NCBI GenBank assembly: GCA_951804985.1
Contig: OX638135.1
Span: 8,268,358 to 8,332,357 of the forward strand
DNA length: 64,000 nt
Direction of reading: 5' to 3'
Source of the DNA: Dryomyza anilis
Taxonomy: Eukaryota; Arthropoda; Insecta; Diptera; Dryomyzidae
Position numbers and translations under genes: made by a program. Positions 1 through 11,110 of the stretch are shown here, one piece after another. Each line of letters opens with the position of its first letter. Positions within the stretch are counted from its first letter, which is position 1. The notes under the pieces are model-generated. The model saw nothing but the letters and a program-made list of their open reading frames with translations, had not been told where the DNA came from and made no database searches.

Positions 1-639
1 GATAGTTAGGATTATGAAAATTATAGTCGGTCTAAGCCGACTATAAATACCCTACACATATGTGTGGTTACCATTCAATGTGGTATATTGGCCACCAGGG
101 TATACGAACCCTGAAAATAATTACAAACTTTCAATCGCTGAAGAATTTCCATTTGATACCCATATTTACAAATGGGTAGGTGTACCGAATTTCGATTTTT
201 TTTGAACCACAAGTCGTATCGGCGGAAAACATTATTTTCATGTATTTGAGCATGATTTTTATATTTTTATATTTGACAAAAAAAAAGTTTACCTAAGCAC
301 GTATACAGTAAAATTGATCTGTAGATGTAAATTTAATGTGAGGTATTTTTTAATATAAATGGTCAGATCACAGGTCATAATGTACCGATATTTTCGCACA
401 TACAGCGTAGGTACATAAGTAATCTAAATTATAAGTTTCATTTATCTAACTTCTCAATTGTTTAAGTAGTAGGGATTTCTACAGACAGACAGTCGGACAG
501 ACGGACATCGCTAAATCGACTCAGGAGGTCATGCTGATCAAGAATATATATACTTTTCCATACCGGAGATGCTTCCTTCTGGGTGTTACAAACGGCGTAC
601 CAAACTGAATATACCCTTTCACTCTTAGTGTAGGGTATA
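1..639 (+). mobile_element. mini-me/DINE-1-like non-autonomous element, subfamily A, copy A1 (start cut by window)
   Basis: Non-coding. The left part holds the imperfect palindrome AGTCGGTCTAAGCCGACT followed by TAAATACCCTACAC. The right part holds a GTCY-type run (CAGACAGACAGTCGGACAGA, about 481-505), a conserved core, a short TA run, and an end in GTGTAGGGTATA that is the inverted counterpart of TACCCTACAC. A GTCY run plus conserved core plus TA run is the published layout of dipteran mini-me elements, which are related to DINE-1 and Helentrons; that link is inference. The small ORFs inside are not genes. Confidence 0.65.
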
Positions 640-777
640 ATAAATATATAAATTGTGTTATAAAAAGTACTAATAGTAACAGAGTGTAATATTTTTTTTT
701 TTTGTGGGATAAAAAATAGAGCCACAGCACTCAGACAGGGTTATATCCATTGTGCTGTGACCCAGTTCCCTGGTTTT

Positions 778-3700
778 TAATGATACTTCTTAGATTCATT
801 ATTGAATCTAAGAAGGCTATTGTGTGATAGAGAGTGAAGCTGATCCTCTCTCATCACGTCTGTGCCAAAGATCTGCCTTCTAATTCTAGAAAATGCTGGA
901 CAGTCACAGAGATAGTGCTCTGTGGTGCCAGTTTCTTCGTAGCAGGCAGAACATAAGGCGCTTTCGGCCAGGCGTTCATGTGTTTTGCGTTCATGTGTTT
1001 TTCACATGCGTTGTGTCCCTTTAGAAAGTAGAAACGAGGCCGATCTTTTGGTTATCGTCGGTGTCATGAGCTTGGAGAATCTGCATTTCGTCTCATTCAG
1101 CCATCTGCTCTTGTGTGCGGAGGAGACCCAAGAGCTGATGACGAATTTTCCCGTAGATGCAGGTAGTCCAAGCACAGGTTCTGGTACAAATGGATTATCC
1201 TCAGATCCAGCACGTGCTAGTTCGTCAGATGTTTCATTGCCCGAAACTCCTTTATGGCCCGGCACCCAAATCAGTTTCAGTGTATTGTATTTACCAACAC
1301 AATTGAGACGTGATCTGCATTTGGATGTGATGACCTGGTTGTTCAAAGCCATAAGAGCAGCCTGACTATCGCTGCAAACTGATATAGCCCTGTTCTGCCA
1401 TCTATTATCCGCAATTTAGTCCATAGCCATAAGTATAGCATAGACTTCGGCTTGAAATACCAAGGCATTGTCGCCTAAGGCGAAGTGAAGTCTGCGGTCA
1501 TCCGGTTCCACAAACCCACCAGATCCCTGATCGGTTCTGGAGCCGTCTGTGAAAATGCGGTGTGACCCTCTACCTGGCTCACAGTCAGGCGTTAGCCAGT
1601 CTTGAATGTCAGGTTGGTAGACCTCAAAATTTCGTCTTGGTAATATTTCTGTTATCATTGCATCAGAGGGCATCTCCAGTAGACAGGTGTCTAATGGAGT
1701 GTCAAGTGCAATGTCAGAGATATTCCAGGGAACATTAAACCAGAAACCACCTCGTTTTAGTCTCCAGCAGCCTTTCATGGCTTCGCCTCTGATGAAGATG
1801 TCAAGTGGTGGTAGGTTTAAGATTGCATTCAGTGCTGGACCAGGTGTAGTGGGAAAGGCACCCGTAACACCCAGACACACGGTTCTCTGAATCTTGGCAA
1901 GACTAGTTGTCACGCAGACTACCGATGCATATGATATGATCGGTCTTATCATTGCCGTGTAAATTCATAAGGTTTTGCTGGGCGATAGTCCCCATGTCTT
2001 CCCATAAATTCCTCTGCATTGCCAGAAGGCATTCAATGCTCGCGAAATTTTATTTTCAACATGTTTTGTACAATAGTAGTTTACTATCTAGAGTTAAGCC
2101 CAGATATTTTACTTAGACAGAGGAATAGTGACACCCTTAAGTACTGGTAGAGATAATCCTATCATTATTCTTTTCCTAGTGAAGAGAACAATCCCTGTTT
2201 TGTGAGGGTTGACGGAAAGTCCGTTTGCAGTACACCAGCTGTCAATTCGGTTCAATGAGTTTTGTGTTTTAACACAGACCTCATTGAGGGAAAAGCCTGT
2301 GGCAAGGCCTGGGAATAGACACCTGGTCCATCGAGATCGTTGACTAGAGAGTCAACCAGCATACACCAGAGCAGGGGGGAGAGAACGCCTCCTTGAGGAC
2401 AACCTCTATTCACCCCTGCCATGATATACTGACCGCACTCCGCCTCAGAAGTGATGCTCCTAAACATTAGCATTGACCTTAGCCATTTGACCAATGTTTC
2501 ATCTATTCCATGCCTTCTAGCTGCGTCACACATTCCATCAAAAGTCGCATAATCAAAAGCACCCTCGATGTCAACAAATAGGCCCATCACGTACATCTTC
2601 CTCTAAAAAGCATGCTCGATCCGGCCAACCAGATGTTGCAATGCTGTTTCACAGGATTTTCCACGTTGGTAGGCATGTTGTCTTGATGATAGTGGGTACC
2701 TTGACAGCGATGTTTTTCTGATGTGCAGCTCAACTAGTCTTTCTAGACACTTTAGTATGAAGGACATCATACTAATGGGTCTGAAGGCTATGGAATAGTC
2801 TTGTCTTCCAACTTTAGGAATGAAGGCTACTTTAACTAAACGCCAGGATGTCGGAATGTATGCCCATGCGAGACTTGCTCTAAAGATATTCTTTAGGCAT
2901 GGTAGCAATTGGGTTATACCTTCCTGTATCATGACTGGGTAGATGCCATCCGGTCCAGGTGACTTGAAGCCAACAAAAGAGGCCACTGCGTATTGGATAG
3001 CTTCATCGTACACAACCAATCTGGCAACCTGCCAGTCATGTTTTGTCACATTAAAATTGTTATTGCAGTCCCCAGTGCTGGGATTACAAAGTGGCCCTAT
3101 GTGGATTTGATTTCCCGGAAAGTGAGTCTCAACTAGGACACTGAGTGCCTCTGTCTTAGACTCAGTATACGAGCCATCAGGTCTCCGCAGTGAGTCCAGT
3201 CGAGCAGTTCGGTCTCTTTTAAGAAACTTGACCAATCTGCTAGTCTCACTGCAGGATTCGATGCTACTGCAGAAGTCTTTATAGGAAACACTTTTCGATT
3301 TACGAATTCGTTTCTTATACTTTTTCTGCTTAGCTCGATAAAGAAACCAGTCAGAGTCTAAGTTGCTCCTTAGGGCCCTATTTAGAAGCTTTCTGGAATC
3401 CTTGCGCAAGGTTTCAAGACAAGCGTTCCACCAAGGAACGGGAGGTCTAGATAACGTTTTTCGTACCGGACATGTTCGTACAAAACTAGAATTTATGACA
3501 TCGTTCATAACTTGAACGGACGTCTCAATACTTTCTTTGGTACGAATTCTGACAGGAATATTGAGGGAATTCTCAAGTTCATGTCTGAAGCGTGCCCAGT
3601 TCGTTTTTCTAGGGTTTCTTACCGTCATAGAGGGCAGCACCTCTCGGTCAGTATGAAACTCGATATACCTGTGGTCCGATAAAGAATCTTTTTTAAGAAC

Positions 3701-3795
3701 CTTCCAGTTAAATATTGACTCTCTCAGTCTACAGTTAGACAAACTAAGGTTAATCATTTCCTGTCTTCTAGCAGTCACAAGCAGTCACCAGTGTT
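778..3795 (-). pseudogene. ORF2 remnant of LOA-a (endonuclease C-part, RT, RNase H, CCHC finger)
   Basis: Reading from 3795 downwards: the end of the endonuclease domain (LSDHRYIEF), then RT with SPGPDGIYP, FRPISMMSF and HAYQRGKSCETAL. A TAG stop (2603-2605) follows, then LFVDIEGAFD and GCPQGGVLSPLLW. The expected YADD block is missing at about 2308-2312, which causes a frameshift. The RNase H domain (FTDGSRTDQGSG, QAEVYAI, CSDSQAA, NETSDELA) carries a TAC-to-TAA stop after MAMD near 1416 and a 6-bp deletion relative to other copies. A 16-bp local duplication near 970 damages the start of the Zn-finger region (CSACYEE, HYLCDCPAF). Many lesions are shared with the other copies. No protein product is expected. 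Confidence 0.85.
786..815 (-). other. Perfect 13-bp hairpin in the LOA 3' UTR
   Basis: CTTCTTAGATTCA (786-798), loop TTAT, and the exact complement (803-815). It lies in the 3' UTR of LOA-a and recurs at 20138-20167 in LOA-c. It is absent at the internal tandem junctions (4247, 60253, 63904). It could be a 3'-end recognition structure for the reverse transcriptase; that role is inference. Confidence 0.75.
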
Positions 3796-4182
3796 GTGCG
3801 AGCAGCATCACGATATGATACTGCTAGCCTACCTCTGCCAGTGGATGTTGAAGGCAGTTCATCCGCAGCCGATCCGGAACATGAAGCACCAGTGCTCTTG
3901 CTTGTGGAAGCAATATCACTGGAAACTGTCGAGTTCTGGGAGTTACGTAATATAGTGCAGTATATACTTTCTGAAACTAATGTGAAAAAATCACAAATAA
4001 AAATCAGTGTTTCGATTTTCAAACCCAATTTGGCATGTTTTTTTTACAAAAGCCTCCGTGAATTCCTTGCCTACGTTATGTGCTGTACTGAGACCAACTG
4101 TAACTGTACCAAATATAATGCGAGCCTGTATCGTCTGGTTTAGCGACTGCAGGTGCAATTGTGCATTCATTGACGCTGTCAC
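3796..4182 (-). pseudogene. ORF1 (gag-like) N-terminal stub of LOA-a
   Basis: A reading frame opens at 4182 (MTASMNAQLHLQ) and ends in NTDFYL. A second frame (from 4028, MGLKIETLIF) continues into the Ser/Thr-rich segment STSKSTGASCSGS and stops being homologous at about 3796 (SYRDAAR). There it joins ORF2 endonuclease sequence across the deletion. The junction contains an extra copy of AGCAGTCAC, which looks like templated repair filler. The rest of ORF1 is missing. In LOA retrotransposons ORF1 is an RNA-binding gag-like protein. Confidence 0.65.
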
Positions 4183-4246
4183 TTGTACTTGCAGTTTTAA
4201 ACCAATTATTTATTTATGCATTTAAAAATTTGTATATGAATTTTAT

Positions 4247-7200
4247 TGTGTGATAGAGAGTGAAGCTGATCCTCTCTCATCACGTCTGTGCCAAAGATCT
4301 GCCTTCTAATTCTAGAAAATGCTGGACAGTCACAGAGATAGTGCTCTGTGGTGCCAGTTTCTTCGTAGCAGGCAGAACATAAGGCGCTTTCGGCCAGGCC
4401 GATTGCGTTCATGTGTTTTTCACATGCGTTGTGTCCCTTTAGAAAGTAGAAACGAGGCCGATCTTTTGGTTATCGTCGGTGTCATGAGCTTGGAGAATCT
4501 GCATTTCGTCTCATTCAGCCATCTGCTCTTGTGTGCGGAGGAGACCCAAGAGCTGATGACGAATTTTCCCGTAGATGCAGGTAGTCCAAGCACAGGTTCT
4601 GGTACAAATGGATTATCCTCAGATCCAGCACGTGCTAGTTCGTCAGATGTTTCATTGCCCGAAACTCCTTTATGGCCCGGCACCCAAATCAGTTTCAGTG
4701 TATTGTATTTACCAACACAATTGAGACGTGATCTGCATTTGGATGTGATGACCTGGTTGTTCAAAGCCATAAGAGCAGCCTGACTATCGCTGCAAACTGA
4801 TATAGCCCTGTTCTGCCATCTATTATCCGCAATTTAGTCCATAGCCATAAGTATAGCATAGACTTCGGCTTGAAATACCAAGGCATTGTCGCCTAAGGCG
4901 AAGTGAAGTCTGCGGTCATCCGGTTCCACAAACACTCCAGCACCAGATCCCTGATCGGTTCTGGAGCCGTCTGTGAAAATGCAGTGTGACCCTCTACCTG
5001 GCTCACAGTCAGGCGTTAGCCAGTCTTGAATGTCAGGTTGGCAGACCTCAAAATTTCGTCTTGGTAATATTTCTGTTATCATTGCATCAGAGGGCATCTC
5101 CAGTAGACAGGTGTCTAATGGAGTGTCAAGTGCAATGTCAGAGATATTCCAGGGAACATTAAACCAGAAACCACCTCGTTTTAGTCTCCAGCAGCCTTTC
5201 ATGGCTTCACCTCTGATGAAGATGTCAAGTGGTGGTAGGTTTAAGATTGCATTCAGTGCTGGACCAGGTGTAGTGGGAAAGGCACCCGTAACACCCAGAC
5301 TACCGATGCATATGATATGATCGGTCTTATCATTGCCGTGTAAATCCATAAGGTTTTGCTGGGCGATAGTCCCCATGTCTTCCTATAAATTCCTCTGCAT
5401 TGCCAGAAGGCAGTCAATGCTCGCGAAATTTTATTTTCAACATGTTTTGTCCAAAGTAGTTTACTATCTAGAGTTAAGCCCAGATATTTTACTTAGACAG
5501 AGGAATAGTGACATCCTTAAGTACTGGTAGAGATAATCCTGTCATTATTCTTTTCCTAGTGAAGAGAACAATCCCTGTTTTGTGAGGGTTGACGGAAAGT
5601 CCGTTTGCAGTACACCAGCTGTCAATTCGGTTCAATGAGTTTTGTGTTTTAACACAGACCTCATTGAGGGAAAAGCCTGTGGCAAGGCCTGGGAATAGAC
5701 ACCTGGTCCATCGAGATCGTTGACTAGAGAGTCAACCGGCATACACCAGAGCAGGGGGGAGAGAACGCCTCCTTGAGGACAACCTCTATTCACCCCTGCC
5801 ATGATATACTGACCGCACTCCGCCTCAGAAGTGATGCTCCTAAACATTAGCATTGACCTTAGCCATTTGACCAATGTTTCATCTATTCCATGCCTTCTAG
5901 CTGCGTCACACATTCCATCAAAAGTCGCATAATCAAAAGCACCCTTGATGTCAACAAATAGGCCCATCACGTACATCTTCCTCTAAAAAGCATGCTCGAT
6001 CCGGCCAACCAGATGTTGCAATGCTGTTTCACAGGATTTTCCACGTTGGTAGGCATGTTGTCTTGATGATAGTGGGTACCTTGACAGCGATGTTTTTCTG
6101 ATGTGCAGCTCAACTAGTCTTTCTAGACACTTTAGTATGAAGGACATCATACTAATGGGTCTGAAGGCTATGGAATAGTCTTGTCTTCCAACTTTAGGAA
6201 TAAAGGCTACTTTAACTAAACGCCAGGATGTCGGAATGTATGCCCATGCGAGACTTGCTCTAAAGATCTTCTTTAGGCATGGTAGCAATTGGGTAATACC
6301 TTCCTGTATCATGACTGGGTAGATGCCATCCGGTCCAGGTGACTTGAAGCCAACAAAAGAGGCCACTGCGTATTGGATAGCTTCATCGCACACAACCAAT
6401 CTGGCAACCTGCCAGTCATGTTTTGTCACATTAAAATTGTTATTGCAGTCCCCAGTGCTGGGATTACAAAGTGGCCCTATGTGGATTTGATTTCCCGGAA
6501 AGTGAGTCTCAACTAGGACACTGAGTGCCTCTGTCTTAGACTCAGTATACGAGCCATCAGGTCTCCGCAGTGAGTCCAGTCGAGCAGTTCGGTCTCTTTT
6601 AAGAAACTTGACCAATCTGCTAGTCTCACTGCAGGATTCGATGCTACTGCAGAAGTCTTTATAGGAAACACTTTTCGATTTACGAATTCGTTTCTTATAC
6701 TTTTTCTGCTTAGCTCGATAAAGAAACCAGTCAGAGTCTAAGTTGCTCCTTAGGGCCCTATTTAGAAGCTTTCTGGAATCCTTGCGCAAGGTTTCAAGAC
6801 AAGCGTTCCACCAAGGAACGGGAGGTCTAGATAACGTTTTTCGTACCGGACATGTTCGTACAAAACTAGAATTTATGACATCGTTCATAACTTGAACGGA
6901 CGTCTCAATACTTTCTTTGGTACGAATTCTGACAGGAATATTGAGGGAATTCTCAAGTTCATGTCTGAAGCGTGCCCAGTTCGTTTTTCTAGGGTTTCTT
7001 ACCGTCATAGAGGGCAGCACCTCTCGGTCAGTATGAAACTCGATATACCTGTGGTCCGATAAAGAATCTTTTTTAAGAACCTTCCAGTTAAAGATTGACT
7101 CTCTCAGTCTACAGTTAGACAAACTAAGGTCAATCACTTCCTGTCTTCTAGCAGTCACAAAAGTGGGTTTATTACCAGTGTTGTGAATGTTCAGATTGTA

Positions 7201-7700
7201 GGTCATGATGAAGTCAAGGAGTGTGGTACCTCGTGCGTTGCATTTACTGCTGCCCCACACAGTGTGTTGAGCATTAGCGTCACAGCAAATAATAAGGAGA
7301 CCTTAAGATCACAGTACTCTATGAGCTCAACAATTGCCTTTGGCGGAGGAGGCAGTAGTGAGTCATAGGGGAAGTAGCCTGAGGAGACAATCAGATGTTT
7401 CCATCCACTATCGCTTTCATAGCTCAATTTGGCTGCCACCAGGTCTTGCCCACAGAATTGGGTTAACTTGGTGACAGTAAAGTGTTTCGATACTATAAGA
7501 CAGCTTCTAGGCCTTGCGGCTTGCTCATCGTATAGTATGGTTTCACCACGTAGTTCACTAAGACCACAGATGCGTTTGTTATACACCCATGGTTCTTGAA
7601 TAGCTGTGATGTGAGGTAATGTATGCAACATGGAGAGCCGCTTACCTAGTAAAGCGGTAGCAGCTTTAGAATGTTGCAGATTGATCTGAGTAAATATCAT
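4247..7700 (-). pseudogene. ORF2 of LOA-b (APE endonuclease - RT - RNase H - Zn finger), disabled
   Basis: Starts MIFTQINLQHSKAAT at 7700. Endonuclease signatures: QINLQHSK (N), AIQEPWV (E) and, in intact copies, ICCDANAQHTVWG (D/N); a 5-bp deletion near 7293 shifts the frame at this point. SDHRYIEF follows, then RT motifs (SPGPDGIYP, FRPISMMSF). A TAG stop lies at 5983-5985, followed by LFVDIKGAFD and GCPQGGVLSP. YADD is deleted at about 5688-5692. The RNase H domain has the MAMD-stop at about 4836, and further downstream the CSACYEE/HYLCDCPAF finger. After the finger the frame runs across the tandem junction into the 5' UTR of LOA-a (to 4206). It would nick and reverse transcribe if intact; here it is dead. 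Confidence 0.85.
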
Positions 7701-7737
7701 GACAGGATAATTAACTCGTTTCTTATCATATGCCTAT

Positions 7738-8652
7738 TCATTTGGAATTGATTCGGAATTTGATCCGTCCAAAGAATAAGTTTAGATGGTTGTCGTACTT
7801 AGATAGCATGACATCTAACGACTTCTGGTCTAAGCCAACAACCAGGGTTGAGCCCTCCTTGTCCTCCGGACCTCGCTCTGGTTTATGGCTATAGATTTTC
7901 CATCCGTTCGTTTCGATGCCCTGTTTCTGAGCACGTAGGCAGGCAAACACTTCCGCTGTTTTCCTGATAGGACCAGGTATCCAGCATATTGCTAGCCTGC
8001 GTTTGGGTTCGTCTCCGCTGAAAACAGCGAAGCGCGATTTGCCCAAGGGGGGATTTTAGCAACGGCTGTGGCAATCCATTCGAAATTGGCTTGAGAAGAG
8101 CAAAGCACCTTCATGATGCCATCACTCGTCTCATAGCCTTTTGCATTTGCACTGACATCGCCGGTGCTGACTAGCCGCCAAAGATGATCGGTGCAGTGTT
8201 TTACTTCTGCATCATTCATCTTTTGCTCCTTCCCCAATTTGCCAATAATCGCAACCGGAAGGGCTTTGCGAGCAGCATCACGATATGATACTGCTAGCCT
8301 ACCTCTGCCAGTGGATGTTGAAGGCAGTTCATCCGCAGCCGATCCGGAACATGAAGCACCAGTGCTCTTGCTTGTGGAAGCAATATCACTGGAAACTGTC
8401 GAGTTCTGGGAGTTACGTAATATAGTGCAGTATATACTTTCTGAAACTAATGTGAAAAAATCACAAATAAAAATCAGTGTTTCGATTTTCAAACCCAATT
8501 TGGCATGTTTTTTTTACAAAAGCCTCCGTGAATTCCTTGCCTACGTTATGTGCTGTACTGAGACCAACTGTAACTGTACCAAATATAAAGCGAGCCTGTA
8601 TCGTCTGGTTTAGCGACTGCAGGTGCAATTGTGCATTCATTGATGCTGTCAC
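7738..8652 (-). pseudogene. ORF1 (gag-like) of LOA-b, frameshifted
   Basis: Frames from 8652 (MTASMNAQ) and 8498 (MGLKIETLIF) cover a Ser/Thr-rich linker, then SYRDAARKALPVAIIGKLG and the conserved block RFAVFSGDEPKRR, ending in FFGRIKFRINSK at 7738. A run of six G near 8044 (seven in U2 and U3) shifts the frame at KIPPWG/KSRF. Relative to U2 and U3, codon GAA replaces a stop after GPIRKTA, so the C-terminal half is open here. The C-terminal block resembles domains seen in insect LOA ORF1 proteins (possibly DUF4780-like; unverified). Expected role: RNA-binding coat protein. Confidence 0.65.
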
Positions 8653-8715
8653 TTGTACTTGCAGTTTTAAACCAATTATTTATTTATGCATTTAAAAATT
8701 TGTATATGAATTTTA

Positions 8716-8895
8716 TTATTATAATTTTCCACTGTGCATGTTTAAAGATTTTTAATAAAAATAATTAAAAAAAAAACAATATTTTATTTTAACTTTATTT
8801 TCAGGATTTTTTTTCCAAAAAATATTTAAATATGTTTCTATGAAAACATACTATTTTTGTACTGAAACAACTGATATGTTTCACTGGAAAGCTCC
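8716..8895. repeat. AT-rich flank shared by the three LOA units
   Basis: The same sequence follows the LOA 5' end in U1, U2 (24377-24557) and, inverted, U3 (55580-55761). It is either a longer 5' UTR or a duplicated flank. In U1 it breaks at CACTGGAAA and jumps to GCTCCATCAGCTCTGGG. About 1.48 kb present in U2 (24558-26036) is missing here. Confidence 0.6.
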
Positions 8896-10995
8896 ATCAG
8901 CTCTGGGTGCCTCACAATTTGGGGTCAAATAAAAACAATTAGGGTGTTTAAAGACAATACAAAAAATAATTTAAATTAAAAATATACAGGTTTGGTTTCT
9001 TCAGCAATGTTTATCATGAACAGGCGCTTTTTTTTTCTTTGGCACCATCGTCCCAACGCTTTTCCATAACCTTGTTTTATCGAACTTTAATCTTACTCAT
9101 TACAAATTTTGACGTACCACGTTAACTCTTGAAAAAACATTTATACTCTCTTCAGCAAATATATTCCCCATACAAAATAAGGTGGGGTCCTCCAATAACA
9201 AAATTGCCTCAGATCCACTAATTAAACAGAATAAATAAAAAAAACAATGAATTTTGTATTTTGTTTATTAAGTTGCATGCACATTTCACAAACATTTTAG
9301 AAAGGTTAAATACATGTTACATATTCTTATGGATTTCGAGATTCTAAAAACATTGGCATATTCAATTTTTTTCGCAAACGTCCTATTTCAAGGATATTGT
9401 CAAAATACAAAATTAGGGTGTTTAAAGAAAGTATATATTTTTTATTTCAAAAGATACAGATATGGTGTTTTTATCAATATTGTTTATCACAAATAGACAG
9501 TAATATTTTAGTTTGACACCATCCATCTAACTCTATCCCATAACCTTCATTTTTTCGAATTTTAACCCTACTAATTACAAATTTGGACATACTGCCTGAA
9601 CTCTTGAGAAACCTGTCATACTCTTTTTGGCAAAAATGTTCCCCATAAAAAATGAGACGAGTTCCTCAAACAACAAAATCGTCTCAGATTCAGCCATTTA
9701 ATAGAATGATGAAACCATAAACTTTGTCATTTATTCATTACGATTGCAAAATTCTCGGCAGAAAAAATACAAGTCATATATTCTTATAAATTTCATTATT
9801 ATAAAAATAATGGCGTTTGTAGTTTTTTTCATAAACGTTCTGTTTCAAGGATACACGACAAAAACGAAATGCTGTGTTTTAAGGCATACTTTTTTTTGGT
9901 AGAGGTTAAGCTTATAGACGAATTAATATTATAATGCAGTTTTGAAACTGGTATAATTTGCTAAGCTAAAACTAAAAAACGAGAATGGTGTTCACCTGGA
10001 TGCCAAAGAAATGAATACCCAAAAATGATTTTTTTTTATCCCAAAATTTGCTACTTTATTACATATATCTCGAAAACCATGATGTATTTTTAAAATGAAT
10101 ATCAATACTAAATGTGTGAGCATTTATGTAAATTTTAGATACAAGATATATTAGTGTGACTTTCACCTATCGCCTACCATGCAAAATAATGCCTAAAAAC
10201 AGAAATTTCGAAAAAACAAGGGTTATAGACGATGGTGTCAAAGTAAAAAAAATGCGATGTTCATGATAAATAACATTTCTGAAGCCACCAAACCGGTATC
10301 TGTTGCAATGAAAATATTTTGAGTACTGTAGTGAGACAATTGTGAACACAGAGCTTATAGAGCAAAACGGACTTCAGATTTGAGATCAGCGACCCCATGT
10401 TACCCTAAAATCGTTATCAAATCGGAAGATGGAAGAAAAAGTTGGACATTTATTGCACTGTGTGATTTGCAAATATTCAAAAAAAGTAATCCGACTACTT
10501 TTTTTTGATTATTTCTATTTTCCTTAATTATTTCTTGATTATCAAATAATCAAAAAATAATCTAACAAAAATTGAAATAATCCAAAGAAAGAAGTAGGAT
10601 TCTTTTTTTTTGATTATTTTCAAATAATCAAAAAAAAGGAGTCGAATTACTTTTTTTTGATTATTTTCAAATAATCCATAAAAAGTAGTCGAATTACTTT
10701 TTTTTTGATTATTTTTAAATAATCAAAAATTACTAGTTTTTGATTATTTTATAGTAGTCGTGAAAATAATCAAAAAATGTACTAAGAATCAAATTACTTT
10801 TTGATTATTTCTAATCGTGATCAAAAATTTTGATTACGACTACTAAGAATCGTAATCGAAATTCTTGATTACGATCCTTTAGTAATCATAATCAAAAGTG
10901 ATCTTTTCGATTTTTTGATCTATTAAATATTTTCGATCTTTTTGATCTCTTTGATCTTTTCGGTCTTTTTGATCTTTTAGATCTTTTTGATATTT
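8896..10995 (+). mobile_element. Foldback-like element, copy FB-1 (left outer arm deleted)
   Basis: Non-coding. It matches 26036-28165 of FB-2. The right arm (about 10225-10900) is made of GATTATTT, GATTACGA and TAATCGTAATC motifs. It is followed by a GATC-rich tract with 9-10-bp spacing (about 10896-10995). The left outer arm seen in FB-2 is lost by the deletion at 8895. Inside, two diverged copies of a roughly 530-bp block are in tandem: GGTGGGGTCCTCC at 9181 versus GACGAGTTCCTC at 9657. No transposase is visible, so any mobility would be non-autonomous. Confidence 0.6.
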
Positions 10996-11019
10996 TGAAG
11001 ACGATTCCGCGCACATGGA

Positions 11020-11110
11020 GTGATCATCCTGGACATGTTCAGGAGCACCTCATCCTTCAATTGACATGTCCAAAATCATTTTTTGTGATATTTCAAAACA
11101 TAATAAAAAC
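11020..11110 (+). repeat. GGACATGTCC-type repeat unit
   Basis: A single unit reading CCTGGACATGTTCAGGAG, CACCTCATCC, TTGACATGTCC. It is related to the tandem units at 28981-29235 and to units at 28185, 40715, 48705 and (inverted) 51885. It always sits next to a mini-me-like or foldback element, which suggests it is part of a larger element end. Confidence 0.5.

Larger units (their letters stand above)
690..4246 (-). mobile_element. LOA-like non-LTR retrotransposon, copy LOA-a (U1, tandem, internally deleted)
   Basis: Minus-strand copy with a 3' UTR (690-about 777, including a hairpin at 786-815), ORF2 (endonuclease, RT, RNase H, Zn finger) and a stub of ORF1. Its 5' end abuts the 3' end of LOA-b at 4246/4247, so the two copies are head to tail. 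About 1.1 kb spanning the ORF1 C-terminus and ORF2 N-terminus is missing near 3796 compared with LOA-b. The RNase H domain together with an APE-type endonuclease points to the LOA branch of the Jockey/I group; the exact clade was not tested. It is not functional. Confidence 0.8.
4247..8715 (-). mobile_element. LOA-like non-LTR retrotransposon, copy LOA-b (U1, tandem)
   Basis: Nearly complete minus-strand copy: 5' UTR, ORF1, ORF2 and the start of the 3' UTR. It ends at TGTGTGATAGAG, immediately followed by the 5' end of LOA-a, and lacks the hairpin-bearing 3' UTR tail. Upstream of 8715 the sequence matches the flanks of LOA-c and LOA-d. The true 5' end could therefore lie further out than the tandem junction suggests. 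It carries the lesions common to all copies plus its own 42-bp deletion near 5300 between two CAGAC repeats. Confidence 0.8.

Noticed and set aside
462..730. Minus-strand ORFs ending in YIFLISM-like sequence, repeated in several places
   Set aside because: They are antisense readings of the conserved GTCY/core/TA part of mini-me-like elements.
985..1365. Plus-strand ORF opposite RNase H (also 4319-4783, 20245-20709 and minus copies in U3)
   Set aside because: It mirrors the codon structure of the LOA ORF2 on the other strand and carries no domain of its own.
3796..4143. Plus-strand ORF opposite ORF1, up to 140 codons in other copies
   Set aside because: Shadow of the gag-like ORF1 frame.
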